A stretch of 64,000 nucleotides of DNA from an uncultured Alphaproteobacteria bacterium (GTDB lineage: Bacteria; Pseudomonadota; Alphaproteobacteria; GCA-2731375). The notes beneath the pieces were generated by a model. The model did no database searches and was not told the origin of the DNA. It saw nothing but the letters and a program-made list of their open reading frames with translations. The translations under genes were made by a program, and so were the position numbers. Location of the stretch: assembly GCA_951812805.1 (NCBI GenBank), contig CATOSZ010000010.1, positions 21,250 through 85,249 of the forward strand, given 5' to 3'. Positions 16,801 to 25,641 of this stretch are shown here, piece by piece (positions within the stretch are counted from its first letter, which is position 1; every line of letters begins with the position of its first letter).

Positions 16801-19004
16801 GGCATCTCGGCACCGAAGCCGGGTCTCTGAAAATCGATCTCGAGTTCAGAGACGACGCTGTTGCGCTTGCCGGTCGGGCCGAGCGGAATCTCCGCGACCG
16901 GCTCGACCGCGAGTTCGGTGTCGGTCCCGACATAGTCCCGCAGCAGGGCGAGCACCTCGTCAAAACGCGCATCGCTGTATTGCGGGCCCTTGACGATCAG
17001 CAGGCGCAGGCGCCCGCTCCGCTCCTGCACCACCTGATACTGGCGAACGATATAGTCGTAGTCCTTGAAGAAATGGGCAAAAAAGGTACCGGGTAGCCAG
17101 GTGCCGTCACGACAGACGACGACCGCTTGGGCGCGGCCCTGAATGTCGCCGATGCGCGGCAGCCCGCGGCCGCAGGCACAGGGCTCGTTCTCGTCCATGG
17201 CGGTGGCGAGATCGCCGATGCGATAACGGATCAACGGTACGGAGAAATTGTTGAGATCGGTGACCACCACCTCGCCGGTCTCGCCCGGCAGCGCCGGCCG
17301 GCCGTCCTTCAGAATTTCGACGATGTAGCTCTCGGCCATGACGTGATGGCCGTCGTGGGCGTCGCACTCGTAGGCGATGCCCGAGAATTCACGGCTGCCG
17401 TACTTGTCGAACACCCGGGTATCGAACATCTCCTCGATCCCGGCGCGCACCTGGGGCGGCATCACCTGCGCCGACGTCATGATCGCGCGCGGCGAGGGCC
17501 GCTTGCCCCGGCGGTTGCGGACGTAGGCCGAAAGCAGGTTGAAGCTTTCCGCATAGCCGTCGATCAGCACCGGACGGTGCGCCTCCAGACGCGCGAGCAG
17601 CGCATCGACGTTCGAGGGGCCGATCTCATAGGCCGGGATGAAGAGACGGCGCATGAACCAGGCATCAAGCCGTTCCCGCAGTTGCTGCGTCCATGACATA
17701 CCCAGGGTCTGGTGCCACAACCGGGCCTGCCGATCGCCGAAGCGCCAGCCGGTCCATTCCAGTGCACGCAGTGTGCTGGCCCAGCGGTACTCCAACTGCG
17801 TCCGGTCGGCAAAGGTGACGAAAGGTTCCCCCGTCGAACCGCTGGTAGCGATCCGGTGCATATCGCCCTTGCGGTGGGTATCGCTGAACAGATCGAAATA
17901 GAGATCCCGGCGCACGTCGTCCTTCGAGAGCAACGGCAGCTTGGCGAGATCCTCGATACCGGCGATGTCGGCAGGGCGGAGTGCCAGGTCCCGCATGGCG
18001 TCGCGATAGAAGGGCACATGAAGATAGACATGACGGATCAATCGCCGCAGGCGTTCCTCCTGCAGGGCCCGGCACGCTGCAGGCGAGAGCCATTGGCTGG
18101 CGGCGAGTTCGTTGTAGATGCGCCTTGTGCGCCGGGTGAGCAGCCACTTGTGCAGGGGCATGCTGTGCCAGAACAGCTCGAGCCGGAGCCGCCGCCAGCC
18201 CCGGTAAACCTCCGGCGGGCGCGTTGGCGGATGGCGGTCCAGGAACGTGCCCAGCCCCTCGACCGGTGTGCGGCGCAAGCGGAACTCGTCGAGACCCTTG
18301 GCGAGGTCCAGGAATACTTTGGCGATGGTGCCGAGGGGAAAACTGGCGATGTAGGATTGACCCTGGTTCCGGCTTTCGAACAGCGTCTCGACCTCACGCA
18401 CCGTATATCCGCGCGCTTCCGCGGCAATGCGGATAAAGGTGTGGAAGTAGTGATAGCGATAGCGGCGCTGCAGGACTTCCCGCATGGTTTCCGTCGCCGC
18501 CATGACAAAGCCCGACTTGTTGTCCACCGCCCGCATCGAGAACAACGCGTTGAGCATGACGTTCAGACCCCGACTCAGCAGGTAGCGTCCATCGCGCAGG
18601 CGGCCGATGGAACTGCGCACGCCCTGCACCATATCGGCCGCACCCCCGTCGAGCTCCCGATACAGCCGCCAGACATCCTCCGGCGCGTTCTGCAAATCGG
18701 CATCGATAAAACAGGTGAAGGCGCCCCGTGCCGCGGCAAGACCGCTGTCCCAACCCGCCGTCAGGCCGCGATTGCCGGAATGGTGGAGGGCGGTGACTTC
18801 GTGATGCCGCGCGGCGAGCGCATCGATCTTGGCACCGGTATCGTCGGAACTCGCGTCGTTCACCAACACGATTTGCATTGTGAAACCGTGCCGCGATGCC
18901 GTCCGCAAGAGGCGATCGGTCAGCGCGTCGACGTTGTAACTCTCGTTGTAGCACGGTGCGACGACACTCAGGTCGGGCATTTCGGACCGCTCGGCGTCCG
19001 TCAT
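16797..19004 (-). CDS. Fusion protein: GT2 glycosyltransferase plus PaaK/CapK-like adenylate-forming domain
   Basis: A 735-residue two-domain protein. Residues about 8-240 form a GT2 catalytic domain with SVVAPCYNESYN, VLVNDASSDD and the metal-binding DADLQNAPED (D101, D103). Residues about 305-735 form a phenylacetate-CoA-ligase/CapK-type adenylate-forming domain with the P-loop ATSGSTGEPF (386-395), DKYGSREFSG and the C-terminal core GETGEVVVTDLNNFSVPLI. The two activities are normally separate proteins in capsule and O-antigen clusters. There is no stop or frameshift between them and both motif sets are intact. The ATG at 19004 overlaps the epimerase stop (ATGA). Likely role: synthesis or acyl/amino-acyl decoration of a lipid-linked surface glycan; the acid activated is unknown. 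Confidence 0.88.
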   Translation of the reverse strand: MTDAERSEMPDLSVVAPCYNESYNVDALTDRLLRTASRHGFTMQIVLVNDASSDDTGAKIDALAARHHEVTALHHSGNRGLTAGWDSGLAAARGAFTCFIDADLQNAPEDVWRLYRELDGGAADMVQGVRSSIGRLRDGRYLLSRGLNVMLNALFSMRAVDNKSGFVMAATETMREVLQRRYRYHYFHTFIRIAAEARGYTVREVETLFESRNQGQSYIASFPLGTIAKVFLDLAKGLDEFRLRRTPVEGLGTFLDRHPPTRPPEVYRGWRRLRLELFWHSMPLHKWLLTRRTRRIYNELAASQWLSPAACRALQEERLRRLIRHVYLHVPFYRDAMRDLALRPADIAGIEDLAKLPLLSKDDVRRDLYFDLFSDTHRKGDMHRIATSGSTGEPFVTFADRTQLEYRWASTLRALEWTGWRFGDRQARLWHQTLGMSWTQQLRERLDAWFMRRLFIPAYEIGPSNVDALLARLEAHRPVLIDGYAESFNLLSAYVRNRRGKRPSPRAIMTSAQVMPPQVRAGIEEMFDTRVFDKYGSREFSGIAYECDAHDGHHVMAESYIVEILKDGRPALPGETGEVVVTDLNNFSVPLIRYRIGDLATAMDENEPCACGRGLPRIGDIQGRAQAVVVCRDGTWLPGTFFAHFFKDYDYIVRQYQVVQERSGRLRLLIVKGPQYSDARFDEVLALLRDYVGTDTELAVEPVAEIPLGPTGKRNSVVSELEIDFQRPGFGAEMP

Positions 19005-19963
19005 CGTCCATCGTCCCCGGTCCGCTTCGCCATCCATGCGTGGACCCGGGCCAGTCCATCCTCCAAGGCGATCCGGGGACGCCAGTCGAGGCGTTCCGCC
19101 GCGAGATCGTTCGTGCCCGCCCGGTGGCTGCCGGCCGTTTCGTCCGCCGGTCCATACACGGGGCGCAGCGTGCTGCCGGCGACGCGAAGCATCACCTCCG
19201 TCAGCTCGTTGATGGACACCGCACGACCCGACGCGATGTTGTAAGGCCCGCCGTCGCGATCCTCGCCCGCGGCGGCGAGCAGGGCGGCGACCGCGTCGTC
19301 GACGAAGACATAGTCGAGCGACTGTTCCCCATCGCCCAGGATCACCGGCGCTTCGCCCCGGAGGATGCGTTCGAAGTTGCGAATAATGACCGAACGATAG
19401 CCGGAGCCGGCAAACTGCCGCGGGCCATAGACGAAGAAGAAACGCAAAATGGCATGCCGCATCGCCGCGTCGGACAGCTCCGCCAGGAGATGTTCGCCGG
19501 CGAGCTTTGACGTGCCGTAGGTGGTGTCCGGCAGGGGGCGCTCGTCTTCGCGCATGGCAGGCGGCCCGCGGCGACCGTGGGCATAGAGGGAGGAGGCGAA
19601 GACGAGCTTGCGAACGCCCGCCGCCCGCGCCGCGGCGAACAGCCGCCGGGTCGCCACGACATTCACCTCCAACACGCGTTCGGGATCGTCGCGCGACTGG
19701 TTGTGCTTCTCGGCGGCGAGATGGAAGAGCACGTCGACACCCTCGAGGATCTCGGCCCATTCGAGGGTGTCGATCTCACGAATGTCACGGACGACCAGGC
19801 GGTTTTCGCGGTCGCCGAGCGTCCCGCTCAGATTGTCGCGACTGCCGTAGGCGAGATTGTCGATGCCCACAAGTCGCGCGGCACCGGCGCGACGCGCCGC
19901 CGCCGCCAGGTGTGAACCGATGAAGCCACCTATGCCGGTGATCGCTACGTGCTTGCCTTCCAT
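19001..19963 (-). CDS. NAD-dependent epimerase/dehydratase (extended SDR)
   Basis: A 320-residue nucleotide-sugar epimerase or dehydratase. It has the extended-SDR glycine motif AITGIGGFIGSHLA at residues 6-20, the VDVLFHLAAEKHNQSRDDPE stretch, a Tyr-x-x-x-Lys active site in TTYGTSKLAGEHLLAEL, and RFFFVYGPRQ. It most resembles UDP-glucose/GlcNAc 4-epimerase-like enzymes, but the substrate is not certain. Translation starts at ATG 19963; the frame is open another 76 codons upstream but that part has no similarity to the family. First gene of the four-gene operon running to 14183. Confidence 0.9.
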   Translation of the reverse strand: MEGKHVAITGIGGFIGSHLAAAARRAGAARLVGIDNLAYGSRDNLSGTLGDRENRLVVRDIREIDTLEWAEILEGVDVLFHLAAEKHNQSRDDPERVLEVNVVATRRLFAAARAAGVRKLVFASSLYAHGRRGPPAMREDERPLPDTTYGTSKLAGEHLLAELSDAAMRHAILRFFFVYGPRQFAGSGYRSVIIRNFERILRGEAPVILGDGEQSLDYVFVDDAVAALLAAAGEDRDGGPYNIASGRAVSINELTEVMLRVAGSTLRPVYGPADETAGSHRAGTNDLAAERLDWRPRIALEDGLARVHAWMAKRTGDDGR

Positions 19964-20099
19964 GCGGAGTCTCCAGCGGCTCGCTACCTCGCGCGGCTTC
20001 CGGTGTGCCGGCGAATCGCCTTTAGGGTAAAGTATACGTTGGCGTGGCTCTCGCTTCGAAGCTTCGTCGCGAGGCGAGCCTTTGGAGGCCTGAAAACGC

Positions 20100-21047
20100 G
20101 TGGTCGTCGAGCTGGAATTCGAAGCTATCGACAAGGCATTGCCGCGCTTGCGTTGCCCTGCGACAGGAGGGCCCTTGCACCGCCACGGCAATCGTCTTTT
20201 GGCCTCCGATTACGGTCCCGGGTACGAAATCTCACCCCACGGCATACCATTGTTCGCCGACGCGGTAATTTCACAGGACGGACGGATACAGCAGGCGCAC
20301 TATGAGCAGGTGCAAGCGTCCTATCACGAGAGCCGCAAGGAGCTGCCGGTCGAAGCCTACGACGATTTTCTCAATTCGGCCCTGCTGGCCGCCATCGGAC
20401 CCGGCGAGCTTGGCCGGGTCGCCGAGATCTGTTGCGGTGCCGGAGAAACTTTGGCCATGTTGGGGGACCGGGTGCGAGAGGGTATCGGCCTCGACGTCTC
20501 GCAGTCGATGCTGGCGATGGCGCGTGCCCGGCACGCCGAGGCTGGCCATGTTTTCCTGCAGGGCGATGCGACCTGCATGCCACTCGCCTCCGCGAGTTTT
20601 GATCATGTCTTCATGCGCGGCGGCATTCATCATGTGCCGGACCGGCTGGCCCTGTTCCGGGAAGTCGCACGTATCCTCAAACCTGGTGGTCGGTTCTATT
20701 TTCTCGAACCGCTGGACGACTTTTTCCTGTGGCGTTGGCTGAGAAGCGGAATCTACAGGGTCTCGTCATTGCTCGACGAGGGAACGGAACAGCCGCTACG
20801 CCACCGGGATACGGTACCCGTGCTACGGCAGGTCGGTCTGGAGCCGGAGTGCTGGCGATCCCTCGGTGCCTTTGGCTTCTGCCTCTTCGCCAACACCGAC
20901 GTGCTGGTCTTCAACCGGATCTTCGGCTACCTGCCCGGCATTCGCGCCATCGTCCAGGGTGCAATTTTGTGCGACCGCCTGTTCGTGTCCCTGCCGGGTC
21001 TCTCCGGCATGGGCCTGCAAGTCGTCGGCGGTGCCCGCAAGCGCTAA
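20100..21047 (+). CDS. Class I SAM-dependent methyltransferase with Trm112-like N-terminus
   Basis: A 315-residue protein. The first 60 residues (LRCPATGGPLHRHGNRLLAS) resemble a Trm112p-type domain with the paired cysteines largely missing. The methyltransferase domain has motif I VAEICCGAGETLAMLG near residue 106, motif II-like GIGLDVSQSMLAMAR, and MRGGIHHVPDRLALFREVAR with LKPGGRFYFLEP. GTG 20100 is preceded by GGAGG at a suitable distance. It is divergent from the epimerase operon and next to a sulfatase, so a methyl modification of a surface glycan or its lipid carrier is plausible, though the substrate is unknown. Confidence 0.85.
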   Translation: MVVELEFEAIDKALPRLRCPATGGPLHRHGNRLLASDYGPGYEISPHGIPLFADAVISQDGRIQQAHYEQVQASYHESRKELPVEAYDDFLNSALLAAIGPGELGRVAEICCGAGETLAMLGDRVREGIGLDVSQSMLAMARARHAEAGHVFLQGDATCMPLASASFDHVFMRGGIHHVPDRLALFREVARILKPGGRFYFLEPLDDFFLWRWLRSGIYRVSSLLDEGTEQPLRHRDTVPVLRQVGLEPECWRSLGAFGFCLFANTDVLVFNRIFGYLPGIRAIVQGAILCDRLFVSLPGLSGMGLQVVGGARKR

Positions 21048-21053
21048 CCGCCG

Positions 21054-22631
21054 TTACCACACACCGATCAGATAGCCACGCTGGCGGCCCTTGCCCGTGC
21101 GCGCGGCGACCTCGTCGTCCGAGAGGGTGACCCGCGTGCGCCGCGTCCTGAGCCAGGCGAAGAGCCGTTCGTGCATCTCCGCCCGCACGGCGCCGTACGC
21201 CGGATCGCCGGCGAGGTCGGTGAGTTCGCCCGGGTCCTCGGCCAGATCGAAGAGCTGCGGCGCGAAGCCTTCATAGTGGCAGTATTTCCAGCGCTCGGTC
21301 CGCACCATGAAGGCGCGTGCGTCCCCCGGCGCCACGTCGAGCGCCAGGCGCGCCTTGCGGATCGAATAGTCGGCCTCGCTGATCGCCGCCTCGCGCCAGT
21401 TCTCGACAACGCCGCCGTCGCGCAGCAGCGGGAGCAACGAGCGGCCCTCCAGGCGGTGCGGGGCCGGCGGCCCGCCCATCGCCTCGACGAAGGTCGGCAG
21501 CACATCTATTCCCTCCACCAGGCGCGGGTCGGCGACGCCCCGGGTCGCTTCCGCCCGGGCGTCCGGATCGACGACGATCATCGGCACGCGGGCGACCGGC
21601 TCGTGGAACAGCTCCTTCTCGCCGAGCCAATGGTCGCCCAGATAGTCGCCATGGTCGGCGGTGAAGACGATCATCGTGTCGTCGAGACGGCCCTCCGTCC
21701 GCAGAAAGGCCGTCAGCCGGCCGATATGGTCGTCGATCTGCTTGATCAGGCCCATGTAGGTCGGAATGACGTGATGGCGCACCTCCTCCTTTTGGAAGGC
21801 AACGCTGTCGTCATGGCCCATGAAGGCGGCGTGCACCGGGTGGGGATCCTCGCGCTCCTTGGGGTGGCGGTTGGCGGGCAGGACCTGGTTGGCCGAATAC
21901 ATGTCGTTGTAGGGCGCCGGCGCCATATAGGGCCAGTGTGGCTTGATGTAGGAGAGATGCAGGCACCAGGGCGCCTCGCCGCACGCGCGGATAAAATCCA
22001 TCGCCCGGTCGGTCATATAGGCGGTTTCGGAGTGCTCCTCCGGCACCCGGGCCGGCAGGCGGGCGTTGCGCATATGCCAGCCGCTGAGGATCTCGCCGTC
22101 CGGCCCCGCGGCCGAATTCGCCACCGTGTGCCAGAGATTGTCGCCCTCCCAGCCGAGGCCGCGGAGATAGCGGTTGTAGGCGAGGTCGGGATCGTGGCTC
22201 TGGTCGGGATGCAGGCCGTCGTCGCGCTCCACCGCCTCGAAGCCGCACTCGGAGACGAAGCGGCCGATCTCGCCGTCCCGCGCCACGCCCAGGCGGGCCA
22301 GCGCGCCGTCGTCGCCTTTCATGTGGGTCTTGCCGACGAGGACCACCCGCATCCCCAGCGGGCGGAGGTAGTCCGCCATGGTCCATTCGTCGACGCGCAG
22401 GGGAAAGTTGTTCCAGTTGGCGCCATGGCTGAACATATAGCGCCCGGTATAGAAGCTCATCCGGCTCGGCCCGCAGACCGGCGATTGGCAATAGGCCCGG
22501 GTAAAGCGCACGCCGCGCTCCGCCAGGGCGTCGATATGCGGCGTCTCCAGATGGGGATGGCCCTCGCAGCCGAGATAGTCGGCGCGGAGCTGATCGCACA
22601 TGATGAAGAGGATATTGCGAACCTGGCCCAT
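21054..22631 (-). CDS. Sulfatase / phosphonate monoester hydrolase family protein
   Basis: A 525-residue alkaline-phosphatase-superfamily hydrolase. The formylglycine signature CxPxR is present as CGPSR (C53-R57) in SPVCGPSRMSFYTGRYM; C53 would be converted to formylglycine by a separate enzyme not in this window. The metal aspartate D13 (FIMCDQLRADYLG) and the later HGDYLGDHWLGEKE and GKTHMKGDDG are also typical. Substrates may be sulfate esters or phosphonate/phosphate monoesters. The start at 22631 begins the conserved core; a longer frame to 22736 runs into mobile-element DNA. No signal peptide is evident, so a cytoplasmic role is likely. Confidence 0.9.
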   Translation of the reverse strand: MGQVRNILFIMCDQLRADYLGCEGHPHLETPHIDALAERGVRFTRAYCQSPVCGPSRMSFYTGRYMFSHGANWNNFPLRVDEWTMADYLRPLGMRVVLVGKTHMKGDDGALARLGVARDGEIGRFVSECGFEAVERDDGLHPDQSHDPDLAYNRYLRGLGWEGDNLWHTVANSAAGPDGEILSGWHMRNARLPARVPEEHSETAYMTDRAMDFIRACGEAPWCLHLSYIKPHWPYMAPAPYNDMYSANQVLPANRHPKEREDPHPVHAAFMGHDDSVAFQKEEVRHHVIPTYMGLIKQIDDHIGRLTAFLRTEGRLDDTMIVFTADHGDYLGDHWLGEKELFHEPVARVPMIVVDPDARAEATRGVADPRLVEGIDVLPTFVEAMGGPPAPHRLEGRSLLPLLRDGGVVENWREAAISEADYSIRKARLALDVAPGDARAFMVRTERWKYCHYEGFAPQLFDLAEDPGELTDLAGDPAYGAVRAEMHERLFAWLRTRRTRVTLSDDEVAARTGKGRQRGYLIGVW

Positions 22632-22723
22632 GCGCCCGTCTCCCCGTTGTCCAGCCGGCGGACTATAGTTAGCCTGGACCCATCGGCAAAGCGGCCCGGT
22701 GACCGGCGGCTTTACCGAGAGGG

Positions 22724-22963
22724 TGTCAATCAGCATTTAATTCTGACCCCCTATCGGCGTGCAAAATTGACCCCCCCCCTTGCTTCGACGGAGGTTGTCC
22801 CGGTAGTCCACGGGAGGGCCCCGCGCGGCTTCGTGTAGCGCTTTGCGTTACGCGGAGCGAAGCCGCGTGGGAGGGGCCTGTGGGCCCACCGGGACAACCG
22901 GGCCGGCGGCGGAACGTGGGGATCAGGTGGGGTTCTTGAAGTGGCAATGAGCTTTTGAAGTAG
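22724..22963 (-). mobile_element. IS21-type terminal sequence and remnant, part of a nested mobile-element patch
   Basis: From 22724 the sequence reads TGTCAATCAGCATTTAATTC followed by repeated GACCCC blocks (TGACCCCC, then TTGACCCCCC), the layout of an IS21-family terminus with internal repeats. It resembles, but is not the same as, the right end of the complete IS21-type element at 25698 (TGTGAATCGGCATGC then TGACCCAC). It could be that element's own left end, pushed away by later insertions, or the end of a second IS21-type element. No target duplication is visible against the sequence right of 25698. A hairpin at 22793-22899 lies inside it. Confidence 0.6.
22793..22899. repeat. Long imperfect palindrome (hairpin) within mobile DNA
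   Basis: Outer arms GGTTGTCCCGGT (22793-22804) and ACCGGGACAACC (22888-22899) pair perfectly. Inner arms continue with CCACGGGAGGGCC... against ...GGGGCCTGTGG, and CGCGGCTTCG against CGAAGCCGCG, leaving a loop around 22832-22853. It could act as a terminator-like or recombination structure of the adjacent IS end. No T-tract follows on either strand. Confidence 0.75.
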
Positions 22964-23260
22964 TGTCCAGACTGTTCTGCAAGTTTGTCATGGCTGCCGA
23001 TGAGGGCCACCGGCATGCCTGGCGCGGAGATTTCGATTGCTCGGAGCGCCAGGCATGCCGAGCCGCCGTCAGGCAGCTTTCTGGATGCGTTCGCTTTTGC
23101 TCTCCTTGAGATGGATCATGTTGAGCTAGCGGTTGGCATCCAGCCAGTCCTCATGGATTTCGATCGCGAGAGCCCGGACCAGCCGGAGGCAGCTCATCCA
23201 CCCCATCGGCCCGGACTTGTGCCCCAGCTACGAAACCCCTTTTGCAGAACAATCTGTACA
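22964..23260 (-). mobile_element. Internally deleted IS256-family remnant (297 bp)
   Basis: Bounded by inverted repeats TGTCCAGACTGTTCTGCAA (22964 onward) and, on the other strand from 23260, TGTACAGATTGTTCTGCAA. Between them only the last 45 or so codons of an IS256-type transposase survive, with a stop codon inside. A 15-base-arm hairpin (CGGCATGCCTGGCG near 23010, partner ending near 23060) follows the transposase end. The size and matched ends give it the form of a non-autonomous derivative or decayed insertion. Confidence 0.75.
23069..23215 (-). pseudogene. C-terminal fragment of an IS256-family transposase
   Basis: Reverse-strand translation gives WMSCLRLVRALAIEIHEDW, LDANR, a TAG stop, then LNMIHLKESKSERIQKAA and the natural stop at 23069. 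This matches the usual C-terminus of IS256-type transposases, where a Tyr normally sits at the stop position. The catalytic DDE region is gone, so no transposase can be made. The protein family call rests on recognition of the tail only. Confidence 0.7.
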
Positions 23261-23292
23261 GGACCCGTTTTGATTTGCCCGCCTTTGCGATG

Positions 23293-23341
23293 AAAGCCCC
23301 CAGGCTGATTGGCTCCATATAGCGGATCAGCCTGGGGCTTT
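23293..23341 (-). terminator. Bidirectional hairpin terminator after istB
   Basis: AAAGCCCCCAGGCTGAT (from 23293) pairs with ATCAGCCTGGGGCTTT (to 23341), a stem of about 16 pairs with one bulged C and a loop of about 16 bases. It lies 13 bases beyond the istB stop. T-rich ends are short (CTTT), so it is a moderate intrinsic terminator for either strand. Confidence 0.6.
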
Positions 23342-23354
23342 GCTTACAGGGCGG

Positions 23355-24086
23355 CTACTTTTGTCGTCGCTGTTTGCTTTGTGCGAAGCGGTAAGACATG
23401 TTGCCTGTTTCGATGATTGCGCAGTGATGCGTTACACGATCCAGCAACGCGGTTGTCATTTTTGCATCTCCGAAGACGGAGACCCATTCCCCGAACTCCA
23501 GATTGGTGGTGATGATGACGCTGGTCTTCTCATAGAGTTTGCTGATCAGGTGGAACAAGAGCGCACCGCCGGATTTGGGGAATGGGATATAGCCCAGTTC
23601 GTCGATGATGACGCAATCCATGGCCGTCAGTTGCCGGATGATCTTGCCGGCGTTGCCTTCGGCCTGTTCCTTGATCAGCGCATTGATCAGATCGACGGCG
23701 TTGAAGAAACGGACCTTCTTTCCCTGATTGATCAACAGCGTCCCCAGAGCAATGGCGATGTGGGTTTTGCCCGTACCGGTTCCGCCCACCAGAATGAGGT
23801 TGTGGGCCTCCTGGGTGAACTGCCCTGAGCAGAAGGGGTCGATTTGCGCTTGGGTGACGGCGGCTAGGCCGTAATCGAAAGTGGCGAAGTCCTTATGGTG
23901 GGGGAACTTCGAGGCCCGCATTTGGTGCTGGATAGAGCGCACCCGGCGCTCTACAGTCTCGGCGTCGATCAGTTGCTTTATCGCAGTGGTCAGACTTGGC
24001 GGCTTGCGCGCGGCCAGCAAAGCTTCGGCGCAAGCCGCCATTCCATACAGCCTCAGGGCGATCAGTTGGTCTATCAAAGCTTTCAT
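23355..24086 (-). CDS. istB: IS21-family helper ATPase IstB
   Basis: AAA+ ATPase that assembles with IstA and selects target DNA for IS21 transposition. The 243-residue protein has a Walker A GGTGTGKT (101-108), Walker B CVIIDEL (158-164), and the family sequences DFATFDYGLAAVTQAQI, GYIPFPKSGGALLFHLISK and TNLEFGEWVSVFGDAKMTTA. The ATG at 24086 overlaps the istA stop (ATGA). It looks intact and functional. Confidence 0.96.
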   Translation of the reverse strand: MKALIDQLIALRLYGMAACAEALLAARKPPSLTTAIKQLIDAETVERRVRSIQHQMRASKFPHHKDFATFDYGLAAVTQAQIDPFCSGQFTQEAHNLILVGGTGTGKTHIAIALGTLLINQGKKVRFFNAVDLINALIKEQAEGNAGKIIRQLTAMDCVIIDELGYIPFPKSGGALLFHLISKLYEKTSVIITTNLEFGEWVSVFGDAKMTTALLDRVTHHCAIIETGNMSYRFAQSKQRRQK

Positions 24087-25582
24087 GCGACGGCCTCCCC
24101 GGCAACGCACAGCGTCTCATAGCGCTTGCAGTCCGCTTCGGGCCGCAAGGTCAGTTGCGGATAGGCGTGGCTCTCGCCCCATGGCGCGATGACCGGCTCC
24201 ACCAGTTGGTTGATCAGATTGATGATGGCCGGAAGGCGCAGCGTGTTCTGCTCCACGGCCAGTTCACAGGCTATCTCGACCACCTCGATCCCGTGATCCT
24301 GGGCCAGCAGGAGCAGATCGACAAACTCCCGGTCCCCGCCTTTGCCGGCCATGTAATGCGCCCTGACCCGGTGCATCGCCTCAGGCAATTGCCAACCCAC
24401 AAAGGGCGCGCCATCTCTCAGCGCGCCGGGCTTGCGGTCGAGTAGGGGCAGGTAATGCCAGGGCTCGAAATAGCTGGCGTTGCGGGTAAAGCGGCGCTTG
24501 TGCTCGGCAATCACATTCTGCCCTGACACAACCACGATCCGGTCCGCATAGGCGCGCAGAGAGACAAGCTCCCCGGCGAACCGGGAGGGGACGCTATAGC
24601 GATTGGTGGCATATTGGACCAGACAGGTAGAGCGGACACGAGCGGCCTTCTCAACATAGCCGTCAAAAGCCCGGCCCAGGGGACGCAGTTCGGCGCACTC
24701 GTCTGCGAACACGTCCGAGATCTTGCGATCCGATTGTTCGGGGTGGGCGCGATTCGCCAATTCCTCGCAGCGCAGACGCAACCAGCCGTTCAGCGCATCC
24801 AGATCGTCAAAGGCGGGCTTGGGCGCAAACAGCTGTCCCCGCAGGAACCCAACCTGGTTCTCAATCTGACCCTTCTCCCACCCCGCCGCGGGTGTGCAAG
24901 CAACCGGTTCCATCACATAGTGGTTCATCAACGCCAGAAAGCGCGGATGGAACACACGGTCCTTAGAGCGCGAAACATAGGTTACCATCGTCTTGGGGTT
25001 GTCGATGATCACCCGGCGCGGTACGCCGCCATAGAAAGACATCGCCCGTGCAAAGGCGTCCAGCACCATCTCCTGAGATTCGCTGGGATAGGCAACAACA
25101 AAGGGCTTGCGGCTATGACATAGGCGGAAGTGGGCAACCTTTACCTTCTGCTCGACACCGCCCAGGACAGCGTATTCCGTGCTCCAGTCAAACTGGAGCG
25201 CGTCACCTGCCGTAAAGTGCAACGGAATGAACGCATCCCCCGATCCGGCGCCAGAACGCTTCAGGTCGCGGACAAACCTCTGAACCGTCGAGTAGGATCC
25301 GCTATAGCCTTCCGACACAAGCTGCTCATAAAGCTTCTTGGCCGTCCGGCGCTCACGGCGCGGGCGCCCCAGGTCCTGCTCAAAGAGCGCCCGAAGCCGG
25401 CTGGCGAAGCCATCGCTAAGCTTACGCCGGACGGGTGAAACGCGCCGCTGATAGCTCGGTGGATCGCCGTCCTTCAGATACTTCTTAATCGTGTTCCGCG
25501 ACAAACCAGTCTGACGAGATACAGATCGGATACTCCGACCCTCCCGTAATATCCAACGTCGGATCTTCAATACGCTTTCCAT
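24083..25582 (-). CDS. istA: IS21-family transposase IstA
   Basis: DDE transposase of 499 residues. An N-terminal helix-turn-helix lies at about 18-36 (SIRSVSRQTGLSRNTIKKYL). The catalytic core keeps D132 (ALQFDWSTEY), D194 (RVIIDNPKTMV) and E241 (GWEKGQIENQVGFL). The C-terminal beta-barrel region contains YATNRYSVPSRFAGELVSLR. ATG 25582 (MESVLKIRRW) has AGGTGG 7 bases upstream and is preferred; a GTG at 25609 would add nine residues. Appears intact, so copy 1 may still be mobile. Confidence 0.95.
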   Translation of the reverse strand: MESVLKIRRWILREGRSIRSVSRQTGLSRNTIKKYLKDGDPPSYQRRVSPVRRKLSDGFASRLRALFEQDLGRPRRERRTAKKLYEQLVSEGYSGSYSTVQRFVRDLKRSGAGSGDAFIPLHFTAGDALQFDWSTEYAVLGGVEQKVKVAHFRLCHSRKPFVVAYPSESQEMVLDAFARAMSFYGGVPRRVIIDNPKTMVTYVSRSKDRVFHPRFLALMNHYVMEPVACTPAAGWEKGQIENQVGFLRGQLFAPKPAFDDLDALNGWLRLRCEELANRAHPEQSDRKISDVFADECAELRPLGRAFDGYVEKAARVRSTCLVQYATNRYSVPSRFAGELVSLRAYADRIVVVSGQNVIAEHKRRFTRNASYFEPWHYLPLLDRKPGALRDGAPFVGWQLPEAMHRVRAHYMAGKGGDREFVDLLLLAQDHGIEVVEIACELAVEQNTLRLPAIINLINQLVEPVIAPWGESHAYPQLTLRPEADCKRYETLCVAGEAVA

Positions 25583-25641
25583 CAATACCACCTGCTCTTT
25601 CCTCCGCACTGTTCCGTGCGGATGCTAGCGTTCCAGGTGGG

